Of a stretch of 64,000 nt of DNA, positions 9,093 to 17,934 are shown piece after piece. The position numbers and the translations under genes were made by a program. The stretch's first letter is position 1. Every line of letters begins with the position of its first letter. The notes under the pieces were generated by a model. That model worked only from the letters and a program-made list of their open reading frames with translations, made no database searches and was not told the origin of the DNA. Source of the DNA: Bacteroidota bacterium (lineage in GTDB: Bacteria; Bacteroidota; Bacteroidia; Cytophagales; Cyclobacteriaceae); NCBI GenBank assembly GCA_023428695.1, contig JAEYWY010000026.1, positions 62,001-126,000 of the forward strand, read 5' to 3'.

Positions 9093-9102
9093 AAATGGAA
9101 TG

Positions 9103-9110
9103 TACTTTTG
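9103..9110 (+). promoter_or_regulatory. Bacteroidota -7 promoter element upstream of ypdA
   Basis: TACTTTTG matches the TAnnTTTG -7 element of Bacteroidota sigma-A promoters. It lies about 70 bases before the ypdA ATG. A TTG 23 bases upstream (9077-9079) could be the -33 part, a slightly long spacing. Confidence 0.4.
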
Positions 9111-9181
9111 TTGCTCGGGGCAATATTCGCAAATAGAAAAGCATTGAACCACCCCGATTTTTTTGGTTGTTAAGGGATTTT

Positions 9182-10159
9182 ATGGGGGATTTTGACCTGA
9201 TTATTATTGGCGGTGGTCCTATCGGGCTGGCGTGCGGCATAGAAGCAAAAAAGGCCGGACTGTCTTACGTAATTATTGAAAAGGGGTGTCTCGTAAACTC
9301 GCTCTACAATTACCCTCTGAACATGACGTTTTTCTCAACCTCCGAGCGTCTTGAAATCGGTGGGGTGCCATTCATTTCACACCAACCTAAACCAAATCGA
9401 TTTGAAGCATTGGAGTATTACCGAAGGGTAACCATGTCGTGGGATCTCAATGTACGTTTATACGAACCGGTTTCCGAAATCACACGTGCGGATAGCCGTT
9501 TCGAAGTGATAACAGAGAAAGGACTCTACCGCGCAACACATGTTGTTCTTGCGCTCGGGTTTTACGACTTACCATATCTTCTGAATATCCCCGGTGAGCA
9601 CCTTCCGAAGGTGTTTCATTACTACAAGGAACCGCATCCTTTTTACGGGCAGAAGCTCGTCGTCATTGGTGCAGCGAATTCAGCAGTAGACGTCGCCCTT
9701 GAAACCTGGCGCAAAGGCGCGGAGGTTACGATGGTAATTCGTGAACCGGCAATTCGCGAAAGCGTCAAGTACTGGGTACGTCCCGACATTGAAAACCGGA
9801 TCAAGGAAGGATCAATAAAAGCATACTTCAACTCATCCGTCGTTAACATTGCCGAAACGTACGTTGACGTAAGAACCCTTGACAACGAACTGCGAATACC
9901 AAATGACTTTGTACTCGCGATGACGGGATATCAGCCGCCTTTTGACTTTATGACCCGCGCCGGCATCACGTTTCATGACGACGAATTCCATACGCCCGTG
10001 TACGATGAACAAACGATGGAAACCAATGTGAAAGGGTTGTATCTCGCGGGTGTCGTTTGCGGCGGGCTGAAGACCAACAAATGGTTTATTGAAAATTCCC
10101 GTGTGCACGCCGAGATGATTGTCCGGCACATCACTGAAAAACAGAGTGCGATCAGGTAA
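9182..10159 (+). CDS. ypdA: YpdA family bacillithiol disulfide reductase
   Basis: A 325-aa flavoprotein of the YpdA family, which reduces bacillithiol disulfide with NADPH; Bacteroidota also make bacillithiol. The FAD Rossmann motif is at the N-terminus (DLIIIGGGPIGLACG), the NADPH motif in the middle (VVIGAANSAVDVALE) and a second FAD contact near the end (GLYLAGVVCGG). The CxxC of thioredoxin reductases is absent, as usual for YpdA. The ATG at 9182 is chosen over a TTG at 9167 because the flavin motif starts right after it. Its stop overlaps the convergent fructosamine kinase gene by 8 bases. Confidence 0.9.
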   Translation: MGDFDLIIIGGGPIGLACGIEAKKAGLSYVIIEKGCLVNSLYNYPLNMTFFSTSERLEIGGVPFISHQPKPNRFEALEYYRRVTMSWDLNVRLYEPVSEITRADSRFEVITEKGLYRATHVVLALGFYDLPYLLNIPGEHLPKVFHYYKEPHPFYGQKLVVIGAANSAVDVALETWRKGAEVTMVIREPAIRESVKYWVRPDIENRIKEGSIKAYFNSSVVNIAETYVDVRTLDNELRIPNDFVLAMTGYQPPFDFMTRAGITFHDDEFHTPVYDEQTMETNVKGLYLAGVVCGGLKTNKWFIENSRVHAEMIVRHITEKQSAIR

Positions 10160-11039
10160 ATCTGTTTAGCACGGCAAGCACTTGCTGGTAATAACTTCCG
10201 CCAAAAAGATTGACGTGTACCATCAAGGGGTACAGACTGTAGATTTCAAACCGCTCACTATAGCCCGTTGTCAGCCTGGCCACTTCGTTGTAAGCAGCGA
10301 AAAAGTCAGCATCAAATCCGCCAAAGAGCTTAGTCATTGCGAGGTCGACTTCGGGGTTCCCGTAATATACCGCGGGATCAATAAGCGCCGGGGCGCCTTC
10401 TGCTGTAACCAGAATATTGCCTGACCAGAGGTCGCCGTGCAAAAGTCTTGGCGTCGTCTCCGTAAGGAGGTCGGGCAATCGCTGATACAACTTCTCAAGC
10501 TTTCGCCTTAACAAGGTGTCGCCGACTCCGTTCTCGCGCATCAGGCTGAATTGTTTTTCGAGGCGTTGATGAATAAAGAATTGAACCCACGAGTGATTTG
10601 GCGTATTTTCCTGCGGCAGCGACCCTATGTAATTCGGGTGATCAAGCCCAAAGCTTTCAGCGGATGCGTTGTGAAGGTTTGCGAGCTTCCTCCCCAGCTG
10701 CTGCCAATAATCCGCGCGACGCGGTTTGGAATCGATGAACGTCATCACGATAAACTGGGTGTCGTTTACGACATCGGTTCCAATGACGTGGGGGACGTCA
10801 ATCGCTTTGGTGCTGGCCAGAAGTTCCAGTCCACGCGCTTCTGCTTCGAACATGCCGGGAAATTTTACCGCCGAGTTCCATTTCACAAAATATTTTCCCT
10901 GAGATGTCGACAGAGCGCCCCCATTGTTGATGCAACCGCCGGAAACAGGCGTGAAGCCGTTCAAGCCAGGGCGTCTACCCAGTGCGTTGCCAATTACGCC
11001 TGCTACACCGTCAAGCACATCCTGAGATATCCGGGTCAT
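10152..11039 (-). CDS. Fructosamine kinase family protein
   Basis: A 295-aa kinase of the fructosamine-3-kinase/aminoglycoside phosphotransferase fold. The active-site loop LLHGDLWSGNILV holds the catalytic Asp and the Mg-binding Asn, and LIDPAVYYGNPEVDLAM is the DFG-like segment. The N-terminal ATP site includes KYFVKWN. The family phosphorylates ketoamines so that glycated proteins or amines are unlinked. Its ATG overlaps the stop of the upstream TonB-dependent receptor gene by 4 bases, a layout that suggests translational coupling. Confidence 0.92.
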   Translation of the reverse strand: MTRISQDVLDGVAGVIGNALGRRPGLNGFTPVSGGCINNGGALSTSQGKYFVKWNSAVKFPGMFEAEARGLELLASTKAIDVPHVIGTDVVNDTQFIVMTFIDSKPRRADYWQQLGRKLANLHNASAESFGLDHPNYIGSLPQENTPNHSWVQFFIHQRLEKQFSLMRENGVGDTLLRRKLEKLYQRLPDLLTETTPRLLHGDLWSGNILVTAEGAPALIDPAVYYGNPEVDLAMTKLFGGFDADFFAAYNEVARLTTGYSERFEIYSLYPLMVHVNLFGGSYYQQVLAVLNRFT

Positions 11040-13135
11040 TTTTTTTCAACCATGAGTTTCAAACCCACGAAGTAGCCAATGCCGGGGGCCACGTTGTAGT
11101 AGCGTCCTCCAAATGCATTGAGGTCATTTCCAAGACTGTACGTTTCGTCAAGCAGATTGTTTACGCCACCGAATACTTCGTAGCGCAAGCCATTCTTCAA
11201 CGTGGCATCCATGCCAGCACGAAGATTGACTAAAACATAAGGTGCTGAAAAGGCGGTGTTAGCGTCATTCAGTGGGATGTGATCCGTATAGACAGATGTT
11301 ACATTCATATACAGTCCACTGCGGCTTTGCAGATCGGCAGCGAGGGAAAAAATAACGGGAGGAACACCAGTGAGTTTCATACCGGAGAAGTCGCTACCAT
11401 CTTTGACGTAATTTCCAAAACGATAATGGTTATACGTATACGATGACGAAATTCCCATCCACGACAACGGCGTCCACTTTGCCGAGAATTCGATGCCGCG
11501 CTGATTTGTTTCCCCTGCATTTATAAAATACTCCGCACCATCCTCGACGCGCTGAATCACGATGGTGTTACGTAAACGAAAATCGTAAGCTGTCAGGTCT
11601 GCGTTGAAGGTCGCATAGCTGGCCCGCAGTCCGAATTCGGTGTTGATACCACTCTCGGCGTCAAGATTACTATTGAACACTTCAGTTGATGGCCTGACCT
11701 CCGCGAGCGTAGGCGGCGAGAACCCTCGCGAAAGACTTGTAAACGCCGAAACGTTCTTGTTCAATTTCTTTAGCAACGCTATCCGCGGCGAAAACTCTGA
11801 TGCGAAAGTGAGTGCCCTGTGGTCTGACTCCGGAAACAAACGATCAAACTCGTAACGAAGCAGATTCAGACTCGCACCTGCGGTTAATGCAAAATTCAAC
11901 GGAAGCTGGAATTCAGCCTGCAAGAAAATCAGCCCTTGCTGTGAACGCAGATCGTCCGTAAACGTTTTTGGTCCCTTTGCCCCTGCAAGGTTTTGATAAA
12001 CGTTGAAAGGTGAATAAAACAACTGCCCTTCCAGTCCAAGAGTCACCGCACCTGTTTGACCATCGTTGCCAAACGTGTATTGGTTTTCGACGCGCACACC
12101 TAGATTTGTTTCAAACCTTTCTTCAAGATTTCTGATCGCAAAGTTTTGGAAGTCGGTGTACGAACCAAATACGCCAGCGCGAGTCGACCATTTGCCGCTC
12201 CATGAGTGATCGAGCGTAAGTCCGGTATATGTGCTCTTGTTTCTGACTGACGCGTCCTGGTCCACGGCACCCGGGTTTGGACCAGTTGGAGGTCTTGCTC
12301 CTTTTGGATTTGATTCAAATTCAGATTTTGTCAATCCTCCGGGAGTTTGATAATAGACATTGGTGTGAAAAAGCGTCAGCGCAAGAAAGGTTTTTGAGTT
12401 CAGCGGGAATGTCCAATCGGTATTCAATGCGTCGCGTTGCATCGCTGTATGTTCACGATCTCCGTCAGATTGTTGCCGTGCATAGCTCAGAGTTCCACGC
12501 GCCTTGTTTTCATTCAACTGTGCACTCACGTGAAAACGTCTCAGCCCGTAGCTGCCCACTAATCCTGAGACGGCAACCGAAGTCGCGTCTACCTTTCTGC
12601 TTCTGAATAATACAACGCCACCGGTGCCCGCGCCGTAAAGACTGCTTCCGGGACCTTTTATTATCTCCATACTCCCGACTCCGGCTATGTCCAGCAAGTT
12701 CAGATACGTATTGCCTCCACCATCAGTCAGCGGAAGACCCTTCCAGTAGATCTTCACATTCCTCACGCCGAATGGCGACCTGATCAGACTGCCGCGAATG
12801 GAGAGCCGATAACTCCCGGGGGATCGCTCCTCCATTCTGACACCGGACACCAGGTTTACTGCCGGCAGCAATGAGGTGTTGTTAAACCTGACAAGTTCAT
12901 TTTCGCCGACAAGGTCCGCTGACACGGGTACTTCAAGCAGGTTTCGGTCGTAACGGAAAGCCTCTATGCGCACTTCATCGAGGACGCGCGTCGTATCCTG
13001 AGCCGACGATCCGTAGCTGAAAATCAACGCGGCGATAAGGAGAAGTTTCTTCAGCCGGCGCCTTTCTGGATTATTTAACTGGCTTTCAGTGTGTTTTACG
13101 GGCCCGGTTATTAGTATCTCACTTATTTTCCGCAT
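11036..13135 (-). CDS. TonB-dependent receptor
   Basis: A 699-aa outer-membrane receptor. The plug domain starts after the signal peptide with LDEVRIEAFRYDRNLLEVPV and includes the SLYGAGTGGVVLFRSR plug signature; the rest is a 22-strand barrel rich in Tyr/Asn turns, ending in GIGYFVGLKLMVEKK. There is no N-terminal carboxypeptidase-like (CarboxypepD_reg) domain, so it is not a typical SusC. From the ATG at 13135 there are about 27 polar residues before the signal peptide core (KKLLLIAALIFSYGSSAQ); a CTG there is an alternative start. The plug is like siderophore/cobalamin-type receptors. Substrate unknown; the fructosamine kinase gene is coupled downstream. Confidence 0.93.
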   Translation of the reverse strand: MRKISEILITGPVKHTESQLNNPERRRLKKLLLIAALIFSYGSSAQDTTRVLDEVRIEAFRYDRNLLEVPVSADLVGENELVRFNNTSLLPAVNLVSGVRMEERSPGSYRLSIRGSLIRSPFGVRNVKIYWKGLPLTDGGGNTYLNLLDIAGVGSMEIIKGPGSSLYGAGTGGVVLFRSRKVDATSVAVSGLVGSYGLRRFHVSAQLNENKARGTLSYARQQSDGDREHTAMQRDALNTDWTFPLNSKTFLALTLFHTNVYYQTPGGLTKSEFESNPKGARPPTGPNPGAVDQDASVRNKSTYTGLTLDHSWSGKWSTRAGVFGSYTDFQNFAIRNLEERFETNLGVRVENQYTFGNDGQTGAVTLGLEGQLFYSPFNVYQNLAGAKGPKTFTDDLRSQQGLIFLQAEFQLPLNFALTAGASLNLLRYEFDRLFPESDHRALTFASEFSPRIALLKKLNKNVSAFTSLSRGFSPPTLAEVRPSTEVFNSNLDAESGINTEFGLRASYATFNADLTAYDFRLRNTIVIQRVEDGAEYFINAGETNQRGIEFSAKWTPLSWMGISSSYTYNHYRFGNYVKDGSDFSGMKLTGVPPVIFSLAADLQSRSGLYMNVTSVYTDHIPLNDANTAFSAPYVLVNLRAGMDATLKNGLRYEVFGGVNNLLDETYSLGNDLNAFGGRYYNVAPGIGYFVGLKLMVEKK

Positions 13136-13180
13136 CTTGTCCGCTTGAACTTAACCGATCATTACAAGGTTATGTAGGAA

Positions 13181-13199
13181 AGCGCTAAAAGCTAGCGCT
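13181..13199. repeat. Short palindromic repeat in a divergent promoter region
   Basis: AGCGCT occurs twice, at 13181-13186 and 13194-13199, with 7 bases between. Each is self-complementary, so the pair can pair with itself as a hairpin or be a dimeric binding site. It lies between the TonB receptor (minus) and the 73-aa gene (plus), within 45 bases of the latter's start. Confidence 0.3.
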
Positions 13200-13223
13200 C
13201 AAGAAACTATAAAACTAATAACA

Positions 13224-13445
13224 ATGGGACGACCTCCTGTATTACCAAAAAAGAAAAAAGACGGGTTTTGGTTTGAAGTGCGAAACAAAGGGGCTAAGAG
13301 TGGTATGATTCTCATCCGTGATACCCATGAGGCGATGATGCAAGCGGCGCGGATGTATCAGAACACAAAAGATGTAATCATCCTGGGTGAGCACAGAAAC
13401 GGAAAGAAGGTAGAAGAATCCAAAACCAAGAAGGAGAAAATATAG
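13224..13445 (+). CDS. Small basic hypothetical protein (73 aa)
   Basis: A 73-aa soluble, lysine-rich protein with no signal peptide or membrane segment. A basic N-terminal stretch (PPVLPKKKKDG) is followed by a compact core with FWFEVRNKG, SGMILIRDTHEAMMQAARMY and KDVIILGEHRNGK, then a charged tail. That it is a real gene is supported by its ATG, sensible composition and the strong terminator 6 bases after its stop. I do not recognise the family; the basic ends could bind nucleic acid (inference). Confidence 0.7.
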   Translation: MGRPPVLPKKKKDGFWFEVRNKGAKSGMILIRDTHEAMMQAARMYQNTKDVIILGEHRNGKKVEESKTKKEKI

Positions 13446-13450
13446 GATGG

Positions 13451-13474
13451 ACCGGCGGCCTCGCCGGTTTTTTT
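13451..13474 (+). terminator. Rho-independent terminator after the 73-aa gene
   Basis: ACCGGCG-GCCT-CGCCGGT is a perfect 7-bp stem with a 4-base loop, followed by a run of seven T (13468-13474). It ends the plus-strand gene and overlaps the last bases of ispH, which comes in from the right. Confidence 0.9.
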
Positions 13475-14645
13475 ATGTCGCAAAAGCGTTGACCGCCGAT
13501 TCAACATCGCAGGCGCCAGGAAAAAACGACACGATCTTAAGAAGAACCCGATCCACCAACGTATCGGGGCAGGAAGCGCCACTAGTAAGAACAATGCGCA
13601 GGGGTCGACGATCCGGAAGAAATCCCTGCGTAACACTTTTCTGCTTTTGGCGATACAGATAATGGTGGATTTCGTGTTCTGACCTGATTTCCCTTTCAGA
13701 GTTGATGAAATACGTCGGAAATTTCTTCTCACAGAGTTCGACTATGTGCGACGTGTTGGAACTGTTGTATCCGCCGACCACGATTGCAAGGTCTGCGTGC
13801 ATATTCAGTAGTTCGTACGTTGCATCCTGATTATCGTTTGTCGCATAACAAAGGGTGTCGCGCGTGTCGGCAAAATGATCCCGGATATTTTCCCCTCCAA
13901 ACACATCAGCCATAACCGACTTCAGATAGTCCGCAATGGCCTGTGTTTCTGAAGCCAGCATTGTTGTTTGATTCACAACGCCGATCCTCATGAGGTCCCG
14001 GTTCACATCGAAACCGGCAGAATATTTTCCCTCAAACTCACGTTCGAACTCATGCTGTGTTCCATTTCCCGCAATGTAGCGTGTCAGTAGTCTGGCATCC
14101 TCCATGTCGCGAACTACAACGGCACGGGTATGCTTCGCGCTGTGACTGAATGTCGCGCGTGTTTCTTCGTGCCTGGGCTTTCCGTGAATTACAACAGTGT
14201 AGTCTTCACTTCCCAGTTTCTGCGACCTGTTCCAGACCTTTTCAACGAAGGGGCAGGTTGTATTGTATTTCTGTACATCGATGCCGAGATCGAGCAATTT
14301 GTTTTCGATTTCAATCGTAGTACCGAATGCGGGGATGATAACAATGTCTTCAGGGCTTAATTGTTCCCAGGGTATCAATTGCGTACCGTCAGTGTCCATC
14401 AAGAATGAAATGCCCCGGCTTTCGAGATCGGCGTTCACCTCTTGATTGTGAATCATCTGGCTAAGCAGAAAGACGCGTCTTCCGTTTGCTTCTTCGAGCG
14501 CCCTGTAGCTTATCTCAATTGCATTTTCAACGCCGTAGCAAAAGCCAAAGTGACGTGCGATCAGAAACTGCACGGGTCCGAAATCCAGAACAGAGGGAGT
14601 AAAATCCTGCTTTCGAAGATCCTTTATTCTTCGTGATTCTTTCAC
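13473..14645 (-). CDS. ispH: 4-hydroxy-3-methylbut-2-enyl diphosphate reductase
   Basis: IspH (LytB) carries out the last step of the MEP isoprenoid pathway, turning HMBPP into IPP and DMAPP with a [4Fe-4S] cluster. All three cluster cysteines are seen: HFGFCYGVENA (about residue 36), NTTCPFVEKV, and SGASCPDTLVD near the end. The substrate histidines are in QMIHNQEV and HGKPRHEETRAT, and the Thr/Asn pocket in VNQTTMLASET. At 390 aa it is longer than the E. coli enzyme (about 316 aa), as usual in Bacteroidota. A -7 promoter element lies 77-84 bases upstream. Confidence 0.96.
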   Translation of the reverse strand: MKESRRIKDLRKQDFTPSVLDFGPVQFLIARHFGFCYGVENAIEISYRALEEANGRRVFLLSQMIHNQEVNADLESRGISFLMDTDGTQLIPWEQLSPEDIVIIPAFGTTIEIENKLLDLGIDVQKYNTTCPFVEKVWNRSQKLGSEDYTVVIHGKPRHEETRATFSHSAKHTRAVVVRDMEDARLLTRYIAGNGTQHEFEREFEGKYSAGFDVNRDLMRIGVVNQTTMLASETQAIADYLKSVMADVFGGENIRDHFADTRDTLCYATNDNQDATYELLNMHADLAIVVGGYNSSNTSHIVELCEKKFPTYFINSEREIRSEHEIHHYLYRQKQKSVTQGFLPDRRPLRIVLTSGASCPDTLVDRVLLKIVSFFPGACDVESAVNAFAT

Positions 14646-14721
14646 GCGGCCTGTTATCGAAGACCGGTAATAGGCGGGAATGTCAAATTTTTTGATAGCA
14701 GTTCTTTTATGGCACCAACCG

Positions 14722-14729
14722 CAAAGGTA
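14722..14729 (-). promoter_or_regulatory. Bacteroidota -7 promoter element upstream of ispH
   Basis: On the minus strand this reads TACCTTTG and is followed by C, a full match to TAnnTTTG. It would give an ispH leader of roughly 70 bases. No clear -33 TTG is seen at the right distance. Confidence 0.45.
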
Positions 14730-14755
14730 GTGGAAAAGTTTTCTAAAACGAGGAG

Positions 14756-14783
14756 CAGGCCGGCATGCGAAATGCCCGGCCTG
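14756..14783 (-). terminator. Hairpin terminator after the 57-aa gene
   Basis: CAGGCCGG (14756-14763) pairs with CCGGCCTG (14776-14783); a short inner GCAT/ATGC pairing can extend it. On the minus strand it is followed by CTCCTCGTTTTAG and more T, a weak U-tract. It would end the htrA plus 57-aa gene transcript before the ispH promoter. Confidence 0.5.
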
Positions 14784-14812
14784 TCCAGGATGACTCTTAG
14801 GTTATGTCAGTC

Positions 14813-14986
14813 TTAAGCTGCTTTCGAGAGTTCGTCTTCTTTTATCTTGTTTACCCTGATCTCCTTCTTCTCGAGATCGAACCATTTTACCTCAACGAAG
14901 TTATTCTTAATGTACTTTAGAACTTCCATCACTTTGCCATCAATTTTGCTGCGAACACGTTCGCCCTTTCTAAACAGTCTCCTCAT
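14813..14986 (-). CDS. 57-aa protein, DUF2158/YodC-like
   Basis: A 57-codon frame from ATG at 14986 to TAA at 14813. Its start reads MRRLFRKGERVRSKIDGK, its middle NNFVEVKWFDLEKKE. The order of a GxxVxxK start, a short turn and a V-x-V-K-W-F-D strand is like DUF2158/YodC proteins, which are small beta-barrels often described as rich in [ST]GGP and W-F motifs; this link is my inference from memory. It begins 14 bases after the htrA stop on the same strand and is followed by a hairpin, so it is probably the last gene of that transcript. Confidence 0.7.
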   Translation of the reverse strand: MRRLFRKGERVRSKIDGKVMEVLKYIKNNFVEVKWFDLEKKEIRVNKIKEDELSKAA

Positions 14987-15000
14987 AGAACATTTTATGT

Positions 15001-16479
15001 TTATAATCTGAAGGCATAATTGAACTCTCTCGGGAAATCCTCATAGGTTCCTGAGAACGTAATCAATTCGCCTGACTTTGTTTTTTTCAGAATGTCAGAT
15101 ACGTCTTTTACGGATTTGACCGGGATGTCATTCACTTTGGTGATGATAAAACCTTCACGCATCTCCGTGTAACGTGCAATCCGACCGTTGCCAAGGCTGC
15201 TGACACGGACGCCATTAGTAAGATCGAGTTTTTTGAGCAATTTCGCATCAACCTCCTCCAAATCTATCCCAAGCGCGGCGATTCCGGCTTTCTCCTCCGG
15301 CTTGATGATGCCGGTTTCGCCATGGCGACCGGTCAGCACCACCGGGAACGTCAGTTCTTTGCCTTTTCTGTTCACTACAACATTGACCTTATCGCCGGGG
15401 CGACGAAGGCCGATATATTCAGTCAGCGCGGTGCTCGAACGGATTGGCGTTTCATCAATGCGAACAACAACGTCGCCTTCCTTAATGCCTGCTTCCTTCG
15501 CTGCACTATTGTCTGCAAAGCCCGACACGTAAGCACCGCTCTGAACAGCAAGATCAAATTCTCTTGCCATCTCACTATTCACGTTTCCTATGCTGACCCC
15601 TAGCCATCCGCGTTGTACCGTCCCAAACTTGATCAAATCTTCCACAATCTTGCTCACAATGTTTGAAGGAACTGCAAACCCATATCCTGCATAAGAACCG
15701 GTATTGCTCGCGATTGCTGTATTTATTCCAAGCAAACCACCATTGAGTTCAACCAACGCCCCACCACTGTTGCCCGGATTGATCGCCGCGTCGGTCTGAA
15801 TAAACGATTCAATTGCCGTACGCACTCCTTCGCTGTTGCGTCCCAGAATGTTGATGTTTCTACCTTTCGCGCTGATAATACCCGCGGTAACTGTGGAGTT
15901 CAGGTTGAACGGATTTCCAACCGCGAGTACCCACTCACCGACTTTCGCCTTGTCAGAATCAACAAAGGAAAGATAGGGCAAGCCTTTCCCGGCGATTTTC
16001 ACCAACGCGAGGTCAGTGTCGGGATCCGAACCAATTACCTCCGCCTTGAACGTCCTGTTGTCGTAAAGGGTAACTTCAACAGCATCTGCATCCTGCACAA
16101 CGTGATTGTTTGTAACGATGTATCCATTCTCGTTAATGATTACACCTGATCCTGAACTCTGCGACGGGCCATTTGGGAACCTCGGACCAAAGAAGTCGCG
16201 GAAAGGATCGTAATCCGGTGTTTGTTGATTTCTTGTCTGTTGGGTTGAGCGTATGTGAACAACAGCCGGCATTACTTTCTCAGCGGCTGCCGTAAAGTCC
16301 AGAGGAACGACATTTCCCTCGTTATCAACACGATAGGCGACCTTCGAAGCCGGCATTCCGGACAGGTATTCCAGCTTTACTGCCGGATCTACCTCGTCAT
16401 CCTCAAAATATTTAATAGCTGTGATCGTACTCGCACTTCCAAGTACGGCGGCAAAAAACAGGGACAAAAATCGCTTCAT
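15001..16479 (-). CDS. htrA: Do family serine endopeptidase (HtrA/DegP)
   Basis: A 492-aa periplasmic protease/chaperone of the Do family. An N-terminal signal anchor (FLSLFFAAVLGSASTITA) is followed by a trypsin-like domain with His126 (VTNNHVV), Asp156 (DPDTDLALVKI) and Ser238 (NPGNSGGAL). Two PDZ domains follow: the first at GWLGVSIGNVNSEMA to about residue 370, with the GVVVRIDETPI type groove, and a second, more divergent one from about residue 395 to the end. It degrades misfolded envelope proteins. The 57-aa gene follows 14 bases downstream. Confidence 0.94.
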   Translation of the reverse strand: MKRFLSLFFAAVLGSASTITAIKYFEDDEVDPAVKLEYLSGMPASKVAYRVDNEGNVVPLDFTAAAEKVMPAVVHIRSTQQTRNQQTPDYDPFRDFFGPRFPNGPSQSSGSGVIINENGYIVTNNHVVQDADAVEVTLYDNRTFKAEVIGSDPDTDLALVKIAGKGLPYLSFVDSDKAKVGEWVLAVGNPFNLNSTVTAGIISAKGRNINILGRNSEGVRTAIESFIQTDAAINPGNSGGALVELNGGLLGINTAIASNTGSYAGYGFAVPSNIVSKIVEDLIKFGTVQRGWLGVSIGNVNSEMAREFDLAVQSGAYVSGFADNSAAKEAGIKEGDVVVRIDETPIRSSTALTEYIGLRRPGDKVNVVVNRKGKELTFPVVLTGRHGETGIIKPEEKAGIAALGIDLEEVDAKLLKKLDLTNGVRVSSLGNGRIARYTEMREGFIITKVNDIPVKSVKDVSDILKKTKSGELITFSGTYEDFPREFNYAFRL

Positions 16480-16666
16480 AAGTTTCTCCTTTTTTGTATT
16501 CTCAATTCATTTTTTTGCGATGCAAAAATTGGGCAGAACTTGCCAGGGACGAAATTTTGTCAGTTGTATTAGCCCATTTGCCAACGCCTGCTGTCAGTTT
16601 TTTGACTCTAACGATAATTACGAAATGTTTCGGATTTAAGTTCTGAAATTTTATTTGTGCGGCGGA

Positions 16667-16674
16667 TAAATTTG
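16667..16674 (+). promoter_or_regulatory. Bacteroidota -7 promoter element upstream of the RlmI-like gene
   Basis: TAAATTTG matches TAnnTTTG, 66 bases before the ATG at 16741. The -33 part is not clear. It lies in the 261-base divergent gap to htrA (16480-16740), in which I see nothing else certain. Confidence 0.35.
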
Positions 16675-16740
16675 TCGGGGCGATCAAAACTATCCCGCCC
16701 CTGGACGTGAAGGTAAATTTTGACACTACCTTGCGACACA

Positions 16741-17928
16741 ATGGAAGTAACAGGAAAAATTATACTCAAGAAGGGAAAATCACTGTCGATTGAAAGGAAG
16801 CACCCGTGGATTTTTTCGGGGGCGATTGCATCCCACGAAGGTTCGACCCGCGATGGAAGTTGGGTGGAAGTCGCGGATCATGCCGGAAATAAACTTGGGT
16901 TCGGTCACTATCAAAATGGCAGTATTTCCGTACGGATACTATCGTTTGAAAACAAGGCTCCCAATTCAGAGTTCTATCGTAAGCGCCTGTTGCGGGCTTT
17001 GTCTGTCCGTCAAAGTGCCGGCCTGCCCAGTCCTTCCACCAATGCATTCCGGCTGGTTCACGCCGAGGGTGATGGTCTTCCCGGTCTGATCATAGATGTC
17101 TACGATACGACCGCTGTGGTTCAGGCACATTCAGCAGGAATGCACAATGATCGCGTACTCATTGCAGAAGCTGCTGGAGAAGTGCTCGGTTCCCGGTGCA
17201 CAGCAGTTTACTATCGCAATCAGCTTTCGCTTCCCGGCAAGCAGCGACCCGACATGCCCGATGAATATCTTATCGGCAGCGCAACGGTGCCCTGCGAGAT
17301 ACGCGAGTACGACAGCCTGTTTCTCGTTGATTGGGTGGGCGGACAAAAGACTGGATTTTTTCTTGACCAAAGAGAGAACCGGATGCTGCTTCGCTCATTC
17401 TCTCGCGATCGGGAAGTATTAAATACATTTTGTTATAGCGGCGGCTTCTCGGTGGCGGCTCTTCTTGGCGGAGCGAAACTAGTCCACTCTGTGGACGTAT
17501 CGGAAAAAGCAATACAGTTAACACGGTCCAACCTTGAACTAAACGGGTTTGATTCCAGTATCCATGAATGTACAACCATTGACACGTTTGAATTTCTGAA
17601 GGACAAACACAACAGGTACGATGTTATCATTCTCGATCCGCCTGCATTTGCAAAGCATCGCGATGCACGACATCAGGCTGTCAAGGGTTATCAGCGGCTA
17701 AATGCCGAGGCCTTTCGTGTGATACGTCCGGGAGGAATTGTGTTTACGTTCTCGTGTTCTCAGGTTGTCGACCGTCAACTCTTTTACGATACGGTACGTT
17801 CTGCCGCGATACAGGCGGACAGGCAGATCAGAGTTCTTCACCATCTTTCGCAGCCTCCCGATCATCCGGTTTCACTGTTCCATCCGGAAGGAGAGTATTT
17901 GAAGGGACTCGTTCTCTATGTGGAATAG
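16741..17928 (+). CDS. Class I SAM-dependent rRNA methyltransferase (RlmI-like)
   Basis: A 395-aa cytosine-C5 methyltransferase of the RlmI/YccW group, which methylates 23S rRNA C1962. An N-terminal PUA domain (KKGKSLSIERKHPWIFSGAI) and a central EEHEE-type part (FRLVHAEGDGLPGLIIDVYD) lead to the Rossmann domain. There VGGQKTGFFLDQRENR, VLNTFCYSGGFSVAALLGGA (motif I), and the motif IV DPPAFAKH are visible, followed by FTFSCSQ holding the catalytic Cys. ATG 16741 is chosen, since the TTG at 16720 would add seven residues before the PUA start. It converges with the DUF4440 gene. Confidence 0.92.
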   Translation: MEVTGKIILKKGKSLSIERKHPWIFSGAIASHEGSTRDGSWVEVADHAGNKLGFGHYQNGSISVRILSFENKAPNSEFYRKRLLRALSVRQSAGLPSPSTNAFRLVHAEGDGLPGLIIDVYDTTAVVQAHSAGMHNDRVLIAEAAGEVLGSRCTAVYYRNQLSLPGKQRPDMPDEYLIGSATVPCEIREYDSLFLVDWVGGQKTGFFLDQRENRMLLRSFSRDREVLNTFCYSGGFSVAALLGGAKLVHSVDVSEKAIQLTRSNLELNGFDSSIHECTTIDTFEFLKDKHNRYDVIILDPPAFAKHRDARHQAVKGYQRLNAEAFRVIRPGGIVFTFSCSQVVDRQLFYDTVRSAAIQADRQIRVLHHLSQPPDHPVSLFHPEGEYLKGLVLYVE

Positions 17929-17934
17929 GACTGA

